Positions 9,084-20,262 of a stretch of 64,000 bases of DNA are shown here, in pieces; positions within the stretch are counted from its first letter, which is position 1, and each line of letters begins with the position of its first letter. A model generated the notes under the pieces. The model was not told the DNA's origin and made no database searches. It saw nothing but the letters and a program-made list of their open reading frames with translations. Made by a program: the position numbers and the translations under genes. Source of the DNA: Undibacterium hunanense (GTDB taxonomy: Bacteria > Pseudomonadota > Gammaproteobacteria > Burkholderiales > Burkholderiaceae_D); contig NZ_JACOGF010000013.1 of assembly GCF_014284335.1 (NCBI RefSeq), positions 117,061 to 181,060 on the forward strand, read 5' to 3'.

Positions 9084-9234
9084 TCGAGGGTTTAACTAAT
9101 CCGAAATCTCGCCGTAGCGCCTACCCAAATTCACATCGCTCCATCATCTTTCCAGGCCGCACGGTAATTCTTGCGCGGTCAGGGAAACGACAGCTTGGTG
9201 CGTCGCAGCGGCGGTAACAATACAGGAGTTGCCC

Positions 9235-10398
9235 TTGCTGCCCATTCCGCAGTCCCTTCTTCGTTCCGGCCAGGACACCGCTATACTTGCTCTCGCCGAT
9301 GGAAGCATTTTCACTGGATATTCGATTGGCGCTGCCGGTCAGACCATAGGTGAAGTCGTTTTCAATACCTCAATGACCGGTTATCAGGAAATTTTGACTG
9401 ACCCCAGTTATAGTTCCCAGATCGTTACCCTGACGTATCCGCATATTGGTAATACCGGCGTTAATGCCGAAGACGTAGAGTCTGACAAAATCCATGCAGC
9501 CGGTTTGATCATCAAAGACCTGCCTTTGCTGGTATCGAATTTCCGCTCTGAACAAACCCTCTCTGATTACCTCAAATCCCAAAACATCGTTGCTATTGCC
9601 GGTATTGATACCCGCAAGCTGACACGTATCTTGCGTGAAAAAGGTGCGCAGGGTGGTGCCATCCTGGTGGGTGCTGATGCTGAAAAAGCCATCGCACTGG
9701 CCAAGTCTTTCCCTGGCCTGTCGGGCATGGATCTGGCCAAGGTTGTGTCTGTGAAACAGGCTTATGACTGGACAGAAGCTGAGTGGGTACTGGGCCAGGG
9801 TTATGGCCAGTTGCAAAATCCAAAATTCCATGTCGTTGCTTTTGACTTTGGCGTCAAGCGCAATATCCTGCGCATGCTGGCAGAGCGTGGCTGCAAGGTG
9901 ACGGTATTGCCTGCGCAATCCAGCGCGGCTGATGTACTAGCGCTGAACCCGGATGGCGTGTTTTTGTCGAATGGTCCTGGCGACCCTGAGCCTTGCGATT
10001 ACGCCATTGCTGCCGCGAAGGAATTGATAGAGAAGGGCGTTCCTACCTTTGGTATCTGCCTCGGCCATCAAATCATGGCGCTGGCATCTGGTGCCAAAAC
10101 CCTCAAGATGAAATTCGGTCACCACGGTGCCAACCATCCGGTGCAGGATCTGGATACCAAGCAAGTATTGATCACATCCCAAAACCACGGTTTCGCAGTG
10201 GATGCGGCAACTTTGCCAGCCAACTGCCGTGTCACCCACGTGTCTTTGTTTGATGGCTCGCTGCAAGGCTTTGCCCGTACTGATAAACCAGCTTTCTGCT
10301 TCCAGGGTCACCCTGAAGCCTCACCAGGTCCGCATGATATTGCCTACCTGTTTGATCGCTTCACTGCGATGATGGCCAAGGCAAAGACAGGAGAATAA
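9235..10398 (+). CDS. carA: Carbamoyl-phosphate synthase small (glutaminase) subunit
   Basis: CarA hydrolyses glutamine and passes ammonia to CarB for carbamoyl phosphate, feeding arginine and pyrimidine synthesis. The N-terminal CPSase small-chain domain (about residues 8-145) is followed by a class I glutamine amidotransferase domain with the nucleophile Cys in GICLGHQ and the His/Glu pair in [10 protein letters not shown]. The start appears to be TTG: AGGAG at 9224-9228 is six bases before the TTG at 9235, whereas the in-frame TTG at 9229 directly abuts it; no ATG or GTG precedes the conserved region. The gene lies four bases upstream of carB. Confidence 0.95.
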   Translation: MLPIPQSLLRSGQDTAILALADGSIFTGYSIGAAGQTIGEVVFNTSMTGYQEILTDPSYSSQIVTLTYPHIGNTGVNAEDVESDKIHAAGLIIKDLPLLVSNFRSEQTLSDYLKSQNIVAIAGIDTRKLTRILREKGAQGGAILVGADAEKAIALAKSFPGLSGMDLAKVVSVKQAYDWTEAEWVLGQGYGQLQNPKFHVVAFDFGVKRNILRMLAERGCKVTVLPAQSSAADVLALNPDGVFLSNGPGDPEPCDYAIAAAKELIEKGVPTFGICLGHQIMALASGAKTLKMKFGHHGANHPVQDLDTKQVLITSQNHGFAVDAATLPANCRVTHVSLFDGSLQGFARTDKPAFCFQGHPEASPGPHDIAYLFDRFTAMMAKAKTGE

Positions 10399-10402
10399 GA
10401 GA

Positions 10403-13400
10403 ATGCCAAAACGTAACGACATAAAAAGTATTTTGATTATCGGCGCTGGCCCCATCATCATCGGCCAGGCTTGCGAATTCGATTATTCCGGCGCACAGGC
10501 TTGCAAGGCCTTGCGTGAAGAAGGTTACCGCGTGATTCTGGTCAACAGCAACCCTGCGACCATCATGACTGACCCGGAAATGGCCGATGTGACTTACATC
10601 GAGCCTATCACCTGGCAAGTTGTTGAGCGCATCATCGATAAGGAAAAACCGGATGCGATTTTGCCGACCATGGGTGGCCAGACTGCATTGAACTGCGCAC
10701 TCGATCTGCACCGTCATGGCGTGCTGACCAAATACAATTGCGAACTGATCGGTGCTTCTCCTGAAGCCATCGACAAGGCAGAGGACCGCCTGAAATTCAA
10801 GAACGCCATGACCAAGATCGGCCTGGGTTCTGCACGTTCCGGCGTTGCACATTCCATGGATGAAGCCTGGGTAGTGCAAAAGGATGTCGGCTTCCCGGTT
10901 ATCATCCGTCCATCGTTCACCATGGGTGGTACAGGTGGTGGTATTGCCTACAATCCGGAAGAATTCGAGACGATTTGCAAACGCGGTCTGGAAGCATCGC
11001 CTACCAATGAATTGCTGATCGAAGAATCGCTGATAGGCTGGAAAGAATATGAGATGGAAGTCGTGCGCGATAAAGCCGACAACTGCATCATCGTCTGCTC
11101 CATCGAAAACCTGGACCCTATGGGTGTGCATACCGGTGACTCCATTACCGTGGCACCGGCACAGACACTGACGGATAAAGAATACCAGATCATGCGTAAT
11201 GCCTCTTTGGCAGTGCTGCGTGAAATTGGTGTAGATACAGGTGGCTCCAACGTACAGTTTTCCATCAACCCTGCTGATGGCCGCATGATCGTCATCGAGA
11301 TGAATCCGCGTGTATCACGTTCATCTGCGCTGGCATCCAAGGCAACTGGTTTCCCTATCGCGAAAATCGCTGCCAAGCTGGCGGTTGGTTTTACGCTGGA
11401 TGAATTGCGTAATGAAATTACAGGTGGTGCTACACCTGCTTCTTTCGAGCCTTCGATTGATTACGTCGTTACCAAGATACCGCGTTTCGCATTCGAAAAA
11501 TTCCCGCAGGCAGATAATCGCCTGACGACGCAGATGAAATCTGTTGGTGAAGTGATGGCGATAGGCCGTACCTTCCAGGAATCATTCCAGAAAGCCTTGC
11601 GTGGCCTTGAAGTTGGCGTCGATGGCATGAATGAAAAAACCCAGGATCGTGAGACCCTGGAAAAAGAACTCGGCGAGCCAGGCCCAGACCGTATCTGGTA
11701 TGTCGGCGATGCTTTCGCCCAAGGCTTTACGCTGGAAGAAGTGCATCAACTGACACATATCGACCCATGGTTCCTGGTGCAGATCAAGGACATCGTGGAT
11801 ATCGAATTGTGGCTGGATGAACAGTCACTCGACAGCGTTGACAAAGCCCTCATGCTGCAACTGAAGCAAAAAGGTTTCTCTGATCGCCGCCTGGCAAAAC
11901 TGTTGAAGACTACCGACACAGCCATCCGTGAAAAGCGCAGGGCTCTGAACGTGCGTCCAGTCTATAAACGCGTGGATACTTGCGCCGGTGAATTCGCCAC
12001 GAATACAGCTTACATGTATTCAACGTACGAAGAAGAATGCGAATCGAACCCGACCGACAAGAAAAAAATCATGGTATTGGGCGGTGGCCCTAACCGTATT
12101 GGCCAGGGTATTGAGTTCGATTATTGCTGCGTACACGCGGCATTTGCGATGCGCGAAGATGGCTATGAAACCATCATGGTCAACTGTAATCCTGAAACCG
12201 TTTCTACCGACTACGATACATCCGACCGTCTGTATTTTGAGCCGCTGACGCTGGAAGATGTGCTGGAAATCGTCGACAAAGAAAAACCAGTTGGCGTGAT
12301 CGTGCAATACGGTGGTCAGACGCCTTTGAAGCTGGCGCTGGATCTGGAAGCCAATGGCGTGCCTATCGTCGGTACTTCGCCAGACATGATTGATGCTGCG
12401 GAAGATCGCGAACGTTTCCAGAAAATGCTGCAAGACCTGGGTCTGCGTCAGCCGCCTAACCGCACTGCACGTACTGAAACTGACGCGCTGGCACTGGCGC
12501 AAGAGATTGGTTACCCACTGGTGGTACGTCCATCTTATGTTCTGGGTGGCCGCGCAATGGAAATCGTGCATGAGCAACGTGATCTTGAGCGTTACATGCG
12601 TGAAGCCGTCAAGGTGTCGCATGATTCGCCAGTCTTGCTGGACCGCTTCCTGAATGACGCGATTGAAGTTGACGTCGATTGCCTGTCTGATGGCGAGCGT
12701 ACCTTCATCGGTGGCGTCATGGAGCATATCGAACAGGCTGGCGTGCACTCGGGTGACTCTGCATGTTCCTTGCCGCCATATTCTCTGTCGCAAGAAACCA
12801 TTGCTGAACTCAAGCGCCAGACTGCGCTGATGGCAAAAGGTTTGAATGTCGTTGGCCTGATGAACGTACAGTTTGCGATTCAGCAACAAGATGGCAAGGA
12901 CGTGGTATTCGTACTGGAAGTGAATCCGCGTGCATCGCGTACCGTACCTTATGTATCCAAGGCCACTGGCTTGCAACTGGCGAAAATTGCTGCCCGTTGC
13001 ATGGTCGGTCAATCCCTGGATTCACAAGGCATAGGCGCAGAAGTCGTGCCACCTTATTTCAGCGTCAAGGAAGCCGTATTCCCATTCGTGAAGTTCCCTG
13101 GTGTTGATACTATCCTCGGCCCTGAGATGAAATCGACCGGCGAAGTCATGGGTGTAGGTAAAACATTTGGTGAAGCTTTCGTGAAATCGCAACTGGGCGC
13201 AGGCGTGAAATTGCCAACGTCCGGCAAGGTATTCCTGAGTATCAAGAACAGCGATAAACCACGTGGCGTGAAAGTGGCCCGTGATCTGGTGAAAATGGGC
13301 TTTTCCATCGTTGCTACCCGTGGTACGGCAACGGCGATTGCGGCTGAAGGCATTCCAGTGTCGATCGTGAACAAGGTTGTTGAAGGTCGCCCCCACGTTG

Positions 13401-13621
13401 TGGACATGATCAAAAACAATGAAATCGCGCTGGTGATCAATACCGTGGAAGAAAAGCGCAATGCCATTACGGATTCGCGTGCGATTCGTACCTCGGCATT
13501 GATTGCTCGTGCAACAACATTCACGACTATTGCTGGTGCAGAAGCTGCGGTTGAGGGTATGCGTCACCTCAATGAATTGCATGTTTATGATTTACAAGGT
13601 CTGCATAAAACCTTAAACTGA
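10403..13621 (+). CDS. carB: Carbamoyl-phosphate synthase large subunit
   Basis: The 1072-residue protein has the duplicated ATP-grasp layout of CarB: first half (about 1-400) for bicarbonate phosphorylation, an oligomerisation domain (about 400-555), a second ATP-grasp half (about 555-935) for carbamate phosphorylation and a C-terminal MGS-like allosteric domain (about 935-1072). Both halves open with the nucleotide-binding signature ([19 protein letters not shown] and [19 protein letters not shown]). Length and motifs are complete. It overlaps no neighbour and follows carA by four bases with GGAG in the intervening region, so it is co-transcribed with carA. Confidence 0.97.
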   Translation: MPKRNDIKSILIIGAGPIIIGQACEFDYSGAQACKALREEGYRVILVNSNPATIMTDPEMADVTYIEPITWQVVERIIDKEKPDAILPTMGGQTALNCALDLHRHGVLTKYNCELIGASPEAIDKAEDRLKFKNAMTKIGLGSARSGVAHSMDEAWVVQKDVGFPVIIRPSFTMGGTGGGIAYNPEEFETICKRGLEASPTNELLIEESLIGWKEYEMEVVRDKADNCIIVCSIENLDPMGVHTGDSITVAPAQTLTDKEYQIMRNASLAVLREIGVDTGGSNVQFSINPADGRMIVIEMNPRVSRSSALASKATGFPIAKIAAKLAVGFTLDELRNEITGGATPASFEPSIDYVVTKIPRFAFEKFPQADNRLTTQMKSVGEVMAIGRTFQESFQKALRGLEVGVDGMNEKTQDRETLEKELGEPGPDRIWYVGDAFAQGFTLEEVHQLTHIDPWFLVQIKDIVDIELWLDEQSLDSVDKALMLQLKQKGFSDRRLAKLLKTTDTAIREKRRALNVRPVYKRVDTCAGEFATNTAYMYSTYEEECESNPTDKKKIMVLGGGPNRIGQGIEFDYCCVHAAFAMREDGYETIMVNCNPETVSTDYDTSDRLYFEPLTLEDVLEIVDKEKPVGVIVQYGGQTPLKLALDLEANGVPIVGTSPDMIDAAEDRERFQKMLQDLGLRQPPNRTARTETDALALAQEIGYPLVVRPSYVLGGRAMEIVHEQRDLERYMREAVKVSHDSPVLLDRFLNDAIEVDVDCLSDGERTFIGGVMEHIEQAGVHSGDSACSLPPYSLSQETIAELKRQTALMAKGLNVVGLMNVQFAIQQQDGKDVVFVLEVNPRASRTVPYVSKATGLQLAKIAARCMVGQSLDSQGIGAEVVPPYFSVKEAVFPFVKFPGVDTILGPEMKSTGEVMGVGKTFGEAFVKSQLGAGVKLPTSGKVFLSIKNSDKPRGVKVARDLVKMGFSIVATRGTATAIAAEGIPVSIVNKVVEGRPHVVDMIKNNEIALVINTVEEKRNAITDSRAIRTSALIARATTFTTIAGAEAAVEGMRHLNELHVYDLQGLHKTLN

Positions 13622-13748
13622 TAGAAACTACAGTGTCCTTGGCCTTGTGCCAGGGATGCTTGAACTTCGATACAGAGGTCACAAATGGCATCGGCAATGC
13701 TGGTGTCTGATGTGGCCTCTGTATTTTACTTTTATGAGTGTGAATGCC

Positions 13749-14225
13749 ATGAGTACAGTACCTATCACCAAGTTCGGCGCAGAGTTGCTGAAGAAAGAAT
13801 TGCATAATCTGAAAACCAAAGAACGTCCGGAAGTGATCAATGCGATTGCTGAAGCACGTGCCCAGGGCGATTTGTCTGAAAATGCTGAATACGACGCTGC
13901 CAAAGAGCGCCAGGCTTTCATCGAAGGACGTATTGCAGAACTCGAAGGCAAATTGGGTTCAGCGCAGGTCATCGACCCCAGCACACTGGATGCAGAAGGC
14001 CGCGTCGTGTTTGGCTCTACCGTGCATCTGGAAGACCTGGAAACCTCGCAAAAGGTCAGTTACCAGATCGTTGGTGAAGATGAAGCCGATCTTAAATTGA
14101 GCAAAGTATCCATCACTTCACCGATAGCGCGCGCGCTGATCGGCAAATATGCTGGCGATGTCGTCGGCGTGCAGGCACCCGCTGGTGTGCGTGAATATGA
14201 AGTGCTGGATGTAATGTACGTATAA
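13749..14225 (+). CDS. greA: Transcription elongation factor GreA
   Basis: The 158-residue protein has the N-terminal coiled coil with the acidic tip (ARAQGDLSENAEYDAAKERQ region) that enters the RNA polymerase secondary channel to stimulate transcript cleavage, and a C-terminal FKBP-like domain (about residues 85-158). I start at the ATG at 13749 because it gives the usual MSTVPITKFGAE N-terminus. An in-frame ATG at 13734 adds five residues, and the upstream frame to 13647 encodes unrelated sequence. Position after carB is the usual order in Burkholderiales. Confidence 0.95.
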   Translation: MSTVPITKFGAELLKKELHNLKTKERPEVINAIAEARAQGDLSENAEYDAAKERQAFIEGRIAELEGKLGSAQVIDPSTLDAEGRVVFGSTVHLEDLETSQKVSYQIVGEDEADLKLSKVSITSPIARALIGKYAGDVVGVQAPAGVREYEVLDVMYV

Positions 14226-14308
14226 TACAAGTCAGAATGGCTGTGCCGGAAAAGCTGGCGCCGCTGTTTTGATATGGTTTTTGAAGTGGATTGTGGTGCA
14301 GACTGTCG

Positions 14309-14392
14309 ATGCAGCTTATTAGTGGTATCGATGGTGCTAATGGTACCAATGGTACTGATGGTGCTGCGCACATCACCCGGCCTGACTGCTGA
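14309..14392 (+). repeat. Nine-base tandem repeat with Gly-X-Y coding potential
   Basis: Five nine-base units beginning TGGT run from 14323 to 14367. In one frame they read Gly-Ile-Asp, Gly-Ala-Asn, Gly-Thr-Asn, Gly-Thr-Asp, Gly-Ala-Ala, a collagen-like pattern, inside a 27-codon frame that opens at ATG 14309 and ends at TGA 14390-14392. An 8-bp GC-rich hairpin follows (14375-14382 with 14396-14403). This may be a relic of a collagen-like gene or a chance minisatellite; no ribosome-binding site supports expression. Confidence 0.35.
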
Positions 14393-14449
14393 CAGGGCCG
14401 GGTTGAAAACCTCTACATGGCTGTGATGTATATGACAGTCAGTGGAAAT

Positions 14450-14926
14450 TTAGCTGTTTTCAAGAGATGCTTTTTTGGCACTGGATTGACGTGGTTTTGC
14501 ACGTTTGACATTGCCGCCCTGGGTGACGCGTTCGTTACCCTTGACCATCACTTTTGATACGGTAGGCTTTTTCGTACCGCTGGGGCTAGGTTTGACGATA
14601 GTGACCTCGCGCATGCCTTTGCCTTTTTTGACTAATTTGGTTTCTTTCGTACCTTCCAGTTTTGGACGGTAAATCACCAAAAGTTTTCCGATATGCTGTA
14701 CTGGAGCGGCTTTCAGCTCGGTGCAGATGGTATCGTACATACCTATACGTGCTTCTCGATCATCGCCAAACACGCGTACCTTGATCAAGCCATGAGAATT
14801 CAGGCTGGAATCGATTTCTTTGATGACTGCAGGGGTCAGTCCGGCTTCACCTATGATAACGATAGGTTTCAGTGCGTGTGCTTCAGACCGGAGTTCGCTT
14901 CTTTCGGCGGGCGTAAGTTTTAACAT
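14450..14926 (-). CDS. yhbY: YhbY/CRS1-CRM RNA-binding protein with basic tail
   Basis: Residues 1-95 form the CRM domain, with the GxxG-type loop region IGEAGLTPAVIKEID and the motif KVRVFGDDREAR. YhbY proteins associate with pre-50S ribosomal particles. Residues 95-158 are a Lys/Arg/Ser-rich extension (ending KRAKPRQSSAKKASLENS), longer than in the minimal E. coli protein and likely to bind RNA without order. AAAGGAA precedes the ATG. It is divergent from rlmE with only 32 bases between the starts, so two ribosome-maturation genes share a promoter region. Confidence 0.9.
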   Translation of the reverse strand: MLKLTPAERSELRSEAHALKPIVIIGEAGLTPAVIKEIDSSLNSHGLIKVRVFGDDREARIGMYDTICTELKAAPVQHIGKLLVIYRPKLEGTKETKLVKKGKGMREVTIVKPSPSGTKKPTVSKVMVKGNERVTQGGNVKRAKPRQSSAKKASLENS

Positions 14927-14958
14927 AGTAATTCCTTTAAAAGCAGTATTTTACGCGA

Positions 14959-15603
14959 ATGGCAAAGAATAAATTCAATCAAAATTGGGTTCACGACCAT
15001 ATTAACGATCCTTATGTGAAACTTGCACAGAAGGAAGGCTACCGCGCACGCGCAGTTTATAAGCTAAAAGAAATAGATGAATCAGAAAAATTGATACGCC
15101 CAGGCCAGATTATTGTCGATCTGGGCGCGACGCCAGGCAGCTGGTCACAGTATGCACGTAATAAACTGGCCGGCAAAGAGGGTGGGGGCATCGTCGGTGA
15201 AATTTTTGCCCTGGACCTGCTTCCCATGGACCCTATCGCCGACGTGCAATTCATGCAAGGCGATTTTCGTGAAGATGAAGTGTTGAATTTGCTGGAATCA
15301 AAGCTGATCGGTCGTAAAGTGGACTTGGTATTGTCAGATATGGCCCCAAATCTGTCTGGTAACTCGACCGTGGATTCTGCGCGTGTCGAATATATTATCG
15401 AATTGGCAGTCACTTTTGCTAAGGCCCACTTGAAGCCGGGTGGGGCTTTGCTGGTGAAATGCTTCCATGGACCCAGCTATAACAACATCGTCACACTGTT
15501 TAAAGATGAGTTTAAAACTGTCGTTAACAAGAAACCAAAAGCCAGTAAAGACAAATCTTCCGAGATATTTTTGCTCGGACGGGGTCTGAAGAACCCGGAT
15601 TAA
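14959..15603 (+). CDS. rlmE: 23S rRNA (uridine-2'-O)-methyltransferase RlmE
   Basis: The 214-residue protein is a Rossmann-fold SAM methyltransferase of the FtsJ type. The SAM loop is [13 protein letters not shown], and the K-D-K-E catalytic residues can be followed as Lys in the YRARAVYKL region, Asp in [13 protein letters not shown], Lys in LLVKCFHG and Glu in [10 protein letters not shown]. It methylates U2552 of 23S rRNA late in 50S assembly. It precedes ftsH by 121 bases as in most proteobacteria. Confidence 0.95.
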   Translation: MAKNKFNQNWVHDHINDPYVKLAQKEGYRARAVYKLKEIDESEKLIRPGQIIVDLGATPGSWSQYARNKLAGKEGGGIVGEIFALDLLPMDPIADVQFMQGDFREDEVLNLLESKLIGRKVDLVLSDMAPNLSGNSTVDSARVEYIIELAVTFAKAHLKPGGALLVKCFHGPSYNNIVTLFKDEFKTVVNKKPKASKDKSSEIFLLGRGLKNPD

Positions 15604-15724
15604 TGAATTTACCTCTTGATAATCCTCAATACCGTCAACATATGTTGGCTAGCAAGCTCTATCCATTGCGGGTAGAATGACTGTTTACAGTGTCAAATAG
15701 CGCACCTGCGTTCAAGGAGTTCTC

Positions 15725-17614
15725 GTGAATAATATGTTTTCAAAAGCTGCTATATGGGTTGTGGTTGCCCTGGTGCTTTTCACGCTTTTCAAGCAGTTTG
15801 ATGGAAAAAGTATGGGTGCTGGTGTGACCTCGATACCGTATTCTGAGTTCTTGGACGAAGTTAAATCCAAGCACATTAAGGAAGCGACGATTGATGATGC
15901 CAACCGTACCGTGGTGGCAACCACCAATGACGGTAAGAAAATCAAGTCACAACTGACCTTGTTTGATCGGGGTCTGGTTGGTGATCTGATTAATAATGGT
16001 ATTAAATTTGACATTAAACCGCCGGAAGAGCAATCCTTCCTGCAGCAGATTTTCATTTCCTGGTTCCCGATGCTGTTGTTGATCGGTATCTGGATCTTCT
16101 TCATGCGTCAGATGCAGGGCGGTGGTAAGGGCGGCGCTTTTTCCTTTGGCAAGTCCAAGGCAAGAATGCTGGACGACACCAACAACAATGTCACGTTTAG
16201 TGATGTTGCCGGTTGCGATGAAGCCAAGGAAGAAGTCTCAGAAATCGTTGATTTCCTGCGCGATCCTACCAAGTTCCAGAAACTGGGTGGCCGTATCCCG
16301 CGTGGCGTATTGATGGTTGGTCCTCCAGGTACTGGTAAAACCTTGCTGGCACGTGCGATTGCCGGTGAAGCCAAAGTACCGTTTTTCACTATTTCAGGTT
16401 CTGATTTCGTTGAAATGTTTGTCGGTGTGGGTGCTTCCCGCGTTCGCGACATGTTTGAAAACGCCAAAAAACATTCACCTTGCATTATCTTCATTGATGA
16501 GATCGACGCTGTTGGTCGTCATCGCGGTGCCGGTATGGGTGGTGGTAATGATGAACGTGAACAGACACTGAACCAGATGCTGGTTGAGATGGACGGTTTT
16601 GAAGCCAATTCCGGCGTTATCGTCATCGCTGCGACTAACCGTGCTGACGTGCTGGATAAAGCGCTGTTGCGTCCAGGCCGTTTTGACCGTCAGGTATCTG
16701 TCGGCTTGCCGGATATCCGTGGCCGCGAACAGATCTTGAACGTGCATATGCGCAAAGTGCCTATTTCTGCTGACGTCAAGGCAGATATCCTGGCGCGCGG
16801 TACGCCTGGCTTCTCTGGTGCCGATCTGGCCAATCTGGTCAATGAGTCAGCTTTGTTTGCCGCAAGACGTAACAAGCGTCTGGTCGAAATGATCGATTTT
16901 GAAGATGCCAAAGACAAAATCTACATGGGTCCGGAACGCAAATCCATGGTCATGCGTGAAGAAGAGCGCAGGAATACGGCCTATCATGAATCCGGTCATG
17001 CGGTAGTGGCCAAGTTGTTGCCCAAGGCTGACCCTGTGCATAAAGTCACCATCATGCCGCGTGGCTTTGCCCTGGGTCTGACCTGGCAGTTGCCGGAACA
17101 TGATAATATCAGTGGCTATAAAGACAAGATGTTGGAAGAAATTTCCATCCTGTTCGGTGGCCGTATTGCGGAAGAAATCTTTGTGGGCCAAATGTCTACT
17201 GGTGCATCGAATGACTTTTCCCGTGCGACCAAACTGGCACGGTCCATGGTGACACGTTTCGGTATGTCTGACAGCATGGGCGTGATGGTGTATGAAGACA
17301 GTCAGAGCGAAGGTTATTTTGGCGGTCCATCCAAAACCATTTCTGAAGTAACACAGCAAAAAGTGGATGCTGAAATCCGTAATATCCTGGATACGCAATA
17401 TGCGCTGGCACGCAAGATGCTGGAAGAAAATCGCGACAAAGTCGAAGCCATGACCAAGGCCTTGCTGGATTGGGAAACCATCGATGCAGACCAGGTCAAT
17501 GACATCATGAACGGTGTTGATCCACGCCCTCCAAAACAGGGACAGACGAATGTACGTTCATCGTCCGATAACTCGTCTGGTGGCATTTCACCAAATGCGA
17601 CAGCGCCTGCCTGA
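15725..17614 (+). CDS. ftsH: ATP-dependent zinc metalloprotease FtsH
   Basis: The 629-residue membrane AAA+ protease has two N-terminal transmembrane segments (about residues 4-22 and 103-123) with a periplasmic domain between, an AAA domain with Walker A GPPGTGKT (199-206), Walker B IIFIDEID and the second region of homology ending RPGRFDRQ, and a zinc protease domain with HESGH (His421 and His425). The start is GTG at 15725, supported by AAGGAG at 15714-15719; the first ATG (15734) is too far from that site. FtsH degrades membrane proteins and short-lived regulators such as LpxC and sigma-32 in relatives. Confidence 0.97.
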   Translation: MNNMFSKAAIWVVVALVLFTLFKQFDGKSMGAGVTSIPYSEFLDEVKSKHIKEATIDDANRTVVATTNDGKKIKSQLTLFDRGLVGDLINNGIKFDIKPPEEQSFLQQIFISWFPMLLLIGIWIFFMRQMQGGGKGGAFSFGKSKARMLDDTNNNVTFSDVAGCDEAKEEVSEIVDFLRDPTKFQKLGGRIPRGVLMVGPPGTGKTLLARAIAGEAKVPFFTISGSDFVEMFVGVGASRVRDMFENAKKHSPCIIFIDEIDAVGRHRGAGMGGGNDEREQTLNQMLVEMDGFEANSGVIVIAATNRADVLDKALLRPGRFDRQVSVGLPDIRGREQILNVHMRKVPISADVKADILARGTPGFSGADLANLVNESALFAARRNKRLVEMIDFEDAKDKIYMGPERKSMVMREEERRNTAYHESGHAVVAKLLPKADPVHKVTIMPRGFALGLTWQLPEHDNISGYKDKMLEEISILFGGRIAEEIFVGQMSTGASNDFSRATKLARSMVTRFGMSDSMGVMVYEDSQSEGYFGGPSKTISEVTQQKVDAEIRNILDTQYALARKMLEENRDKVEAMTKALLDWETIDADQVNDIMNGVDPRPPKQGQTNVRSSSDNSSGGISPNATAPA

Positions 17615-17710
17615 TAATGCCGGGCTGGCGTAAGTCAGCCTTGCGCAATCATCAGCTTGCGTGCACCAGGTTTTGAATCAATAGATCAGGTCTTGAATCA
17701 ATAAATTAAG

Positions 17711-17744
17711 TAAGGGTGGGGTAAATCCTCACCCTTAGTTTTTT
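17711..17744 (+). terminator. Terminator or attenuator between ftsH and folP
   Basis: TAAGGGTG (17711-17718) pairs with CACCCTTA (17730-17737), extended inward by GG/CC pairs, and is followed by GTTTTTT. It ends five bases before the folP ATG, so it can stop ftsH transcripts and would also place a hairpin over the folP ribosome-binding region. Confidence 0.7.
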
Positions 17745-17749
17745 AAAAA

Positions 17750-18589
17750 ATGAAATATTTCCAATGCGGGCGTTACCGCTTCCCTTTAGCAGGTGCGCAA
17801 TCCAGAACTCTGGTGATGGGCATCCTCAATATCACGCCAGATTCATTTTCTGACGGTGGTAAATACATGAATCTGGAAAGCGCGATCATTCGTGCCGAAC
17901 AGATGATACAAGATGGTGTAGATATCATTGATATCGGCGGAGAATCCAGCCGTCCCGGCTCGGTGCCATTATCACTGGATGAAGAACTAAGTCGTGTCAT
18001 GCCCGTCATCTATGCCCTGCGTGATTGTGGCAAGCCGCTGTCCATCGACACCTATAAACCGGAAGTCATGCGCGAAGCCCTGCTGGCAGGTGCTGACATG
18101 ATCAACGACATACAGGGATTTCGCAGCGCAGAAGCGGTCGCTGCCGTGGCTGAAAGTGATGCCGGTTTATGTGTGATGCATATGCAGAATCAGCCGACTG
18201 ATATGCAGTTGAAGCCGGACTATGAGGATGTCAATCAGGATGTCCTGCATTTTCTGACTGCCAGGGTAGAAGCACTGCAGCAGGCGCAAGTTGAGCGGCA
18301 GCGCATTTGTCTTGATCCAGGTTTTGGTTTTGGTAAAACTTTGGACCATAATGTATCCATGTTCACGCATATCCAGGCCTTGCAGACAGCCATGGATTTA
18401 CCTTTGCTGGTTGGTGTGTCACGCAAATCCATGCTTGGTGCACTGACCGGACGAGAAGCGCCCAACAGGCTGGCGGGTAGCCTGGCCGCAGCCCTGGCTG
18501 CGAAGCAGCGTGGTGCTTGTATAGTAAGGGTGCATGACGTGGCAGAAACCGTTGATGCGTTCAAAGTCTGGGACGCTTTGTCCAATTAA
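17750..18589 (+). CDS. folP: Dihydropteroate synthase
   Basis: FolP condenses p-aminobenzoate with hydroxymethyl-dihydropterin diphosphate in folate synthesis and is the sulfonamide target. The TIM-barrel motifs are present: MGILNITPDSFSDGG near residue 24, DIGGESSRPGS near 63, SIDTYKP, NDIQGF, DPGFGFGKT and GVSRKS. The length of 279 residues is normal. The ATG directly follows a terminator hairpin and its A-rich tail, and there is no recognisable Shine-Dalgarno sequence, which is unusual for this conserved operon. Confidence 0.95.
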   Translation: MKYFQCGRYRFPLAGAQSRTLVMGILNITPDSFSDGGKYMNLESAIIRAEQMIQDGVDIIDIGGESSRPGSVPLSLDEELSRVMPVIYALRDCGKPLSIDTYKPEVMREALLAGADMINDIQGFRSAEAVAAVAESDAGLCVMHMQNQPTDMQLKPDYEDVNQDVLHFLTARVEALQQAQVERQRICLDPGFGFGKTLDHNVSMFTHIQALQTAMDLPLLVGVSRKSMLGALTGREAPNRLAGSLAAALAAKQRGACIVRVHDVAETVDAFKVWDALSN

Positions 18590-18604
18590 AAAAGAAAAAA
18601 TACA

Positions 18605-19951
18605 ATGAGCAGAAAATATTTTGGTACCGATGGCATACGCGGCAAAGTAGGGCAGGCACCGATTACGCCAGACTTCGTCATGCGTTTGGGTTTTGCTGCC
18701 GGCAAGGTACTGGCCCAGGCAGATGCCAGCGGTGATACCCGTCCCACCGTGCTGATAGGTAAGGACACGCGCATTTCCGGTTATTTGCTGGAAGCCTCGC
18801 TGGAGGCGGGTTTTGCTGCTGCCGGGGTGGATGTCATGCTGTCCGGTCCGGCACCGACGCCGGCTGTCGCTTACCTGACGCGTGCCTTGCGCTTGTCTGC
18901 TGGTGTAGTCATTTCAGCCTCGCACAATCCGTATGATGACAATGGCATCAAGTTTTTTTCAGGCACGGGTAACAAGTTGCCGGATGAAGTGGAATTGGCG
19001 ATAGAACAGGAGCTCGAACGTCCCATGCAATGTGTCAGTTCCGAGCGTCTGGGCAAAGCGCGCCGCCTGAGCGATGCAAATGGCCGGTATATCGAATTTT
19101 GCAAGAGCACCTTCCCGAATGAGCTGGATTTGCGCGGCCTTAAAATCGTCGTCGATTGCGCCCATGGTGCGGCCTATGACATCGCACCGCATGTGTTTCA
19201 TGAGCTGGGTGCTGAAGTGATAGCTATCGGCAATCAACCCAATGGTTTGAATATCAATGACGGTGTTGGCGCCACGGCACCAGATGCGCTGGCACTGGCC
19301 GTACGTGCCAACCATGCAGACCTGGGCATTGCGCTGGATGGCGATGCGGATCGCCTGTTGATGGTGGACCGCCATGGCAAGATCTACAACGGTGATCAGT
19401 TACTGTACCTGATGGTACTTGACCGTATGGCGATAGGTAGCGTGCAGGGTGTGGTAGGCACGCTGATGACCAATATGGCAGTAGAAGTCGCCTTCCAGAA
19501 AATGGGGGTGGGATTTGTACGTGCCAAAGTTGGTGACCGTTATGTGCTGGAACAAATGCAGGAACGTGGCTGGCTGTTGGGTGGCGAAGGTTCTGGCCAT
19601 CTCCTGTGTCTGGACAAGCATACCACCGGCGACGGTATTGTTTCGGCTTTGCAAGTTCTGTCTGCATTAAGACGCAATGGCCAAAGCCTGGACCAATGTT
19701 TCGACCAGTTGACCCTGTTCCCGCAGACCTTACTGAACATCAAGGTGCCCGCAGGTTTTGACTGGCAAAAGAATGACAGACTGATGGCCGAAAAACAGAA
19801 AGTCGAAGCCGAACTGGGTAACACTGGTCGCGTGCTGATACGTGCATCCGGTACTGAGCCATTAGTGCGCGTCATGGTCGAGGCTGCTGATGGTGATGTG
19901 GCCGCAAGCACCGCCCGCCGCCTGGCTGATTGCATTTCGGCAGCTATCTGA
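18605..19951 (+). CDS. glmM: Phosphoglucosamine mutase
   Basis: GlmM converts glucosamine-6-phosphate to glucosamine-1-phosphate for UDP-GlcNAc, peptidoglycan and lipid A. The alpha-D-phosphohexomutase layout of four domains is complete in 448 residues: active-site Ser106 in [12 protein letters not shown], metal-binding loop DGDADR, sugar-binding GGEGSGH and phosphate-binding [12 protein letters not shown]. It follows folP by 15 bases, the standard folP-glmM pair. Confidence 0.96.
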   Translation: MSRKYFGTDGIRGKVGQAPITPDFVMRLGFAAGKVLAQADASGDTRPTVLIGKDTRISGYLLEASLEAGFAAAGVDVMLSGPAPTPAVAYLTRALRLSAGVVISASHNPYDDNGIKFFSGTGNKLPDEVELAIEQELERPMQCVSSERLGKARRLSDANGRYIEFCKSTFPNELDLRGLKIVVDCAHGAAYDIAPHVFHELGAEVIAIGNQPNGLNINDGVGATAPDALALAVRANHADLGIALDGDADRLLMVDRHGKIYNGDQLLYLMVLDRMAIGSVQGVVGTLMTNMAVEVAFQKMGVGFVRAKVGDRYVLEQMQERGWLLGGEGSGHLLCLDKHTTGDGIVSALQVLSALRRNGQSLDQCFDQLTLFPQTLLNIKVPAGFDWQKNDRLMAEKQKVEAELGNTGRVLIRASGTEPLVRVMVEAADGDVAASTARRLADCISAAI

Positions 19952-20144
19952 GTAATTCAGTACAAAATGCAGAGAAATACAGGTCATGACAGGTATTCAT
20001 TCTTGAATCTGACTGCGATACCATGTACTATTCAGCCTTCAGTTTTTGACCATCTGGTTTCAACTGCAGACTGATGTAAAATCAGCATGGACGGCAGTAG
20101 TCATGCCGCTTATGTGCAGTAGCAGGTGCAGGTCAATTCACAGA

Positions 20145-20221
20145 CTGTCCATAGCTCAGTTGGATAGAGCACGAGCCTTCTAAGCTCGGGGTCGCAGGTT
20201 CGATTCCTGCTGGGCAGGCCA
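20145..20221 (+). tRNA. tRNA-Arg (anticodon TCT)
   Basis: A full cloverleaf can be drawn: acceptor CTGTCCA (20145-20151) with TGGGCAG (20211-20217, one G-U pair), D stem GCTC/GAGC, anticodon stem CGAGC/GCTCG around the loop CTTCTAA with anticodon TCT at 20179-20181, and T stem GCAGG/CCTGC around TTCGATT. The discriminator is G and the CCA end is encoded (20219-20221). It reads AGA codons. Confidence 0.95.
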
Positions 20222-20236
20222 ATAGATTCTTCAGAA

Positions 20237-20262
20237 AGCCCGGATTTGATCCGGGCTTTTTT
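20237..20262 (+). terminator. Intrinsic terminator after tRNA-Arg
   Basis: A perfect 9-bp stem, AGCCCGGAT (20237-20245) with ATCCGGGCT (20249-20257), has a three-base loop and is followed by TTTTT. It begins 15 bases after the tRNA. Confidence 0.9.

Noticed and set aside
12020..13012. A 330-codon minus-strand frame inside carB
   Set aside because: A shadow of the conserved carB second ATP-grasp half; no motif or start signal.
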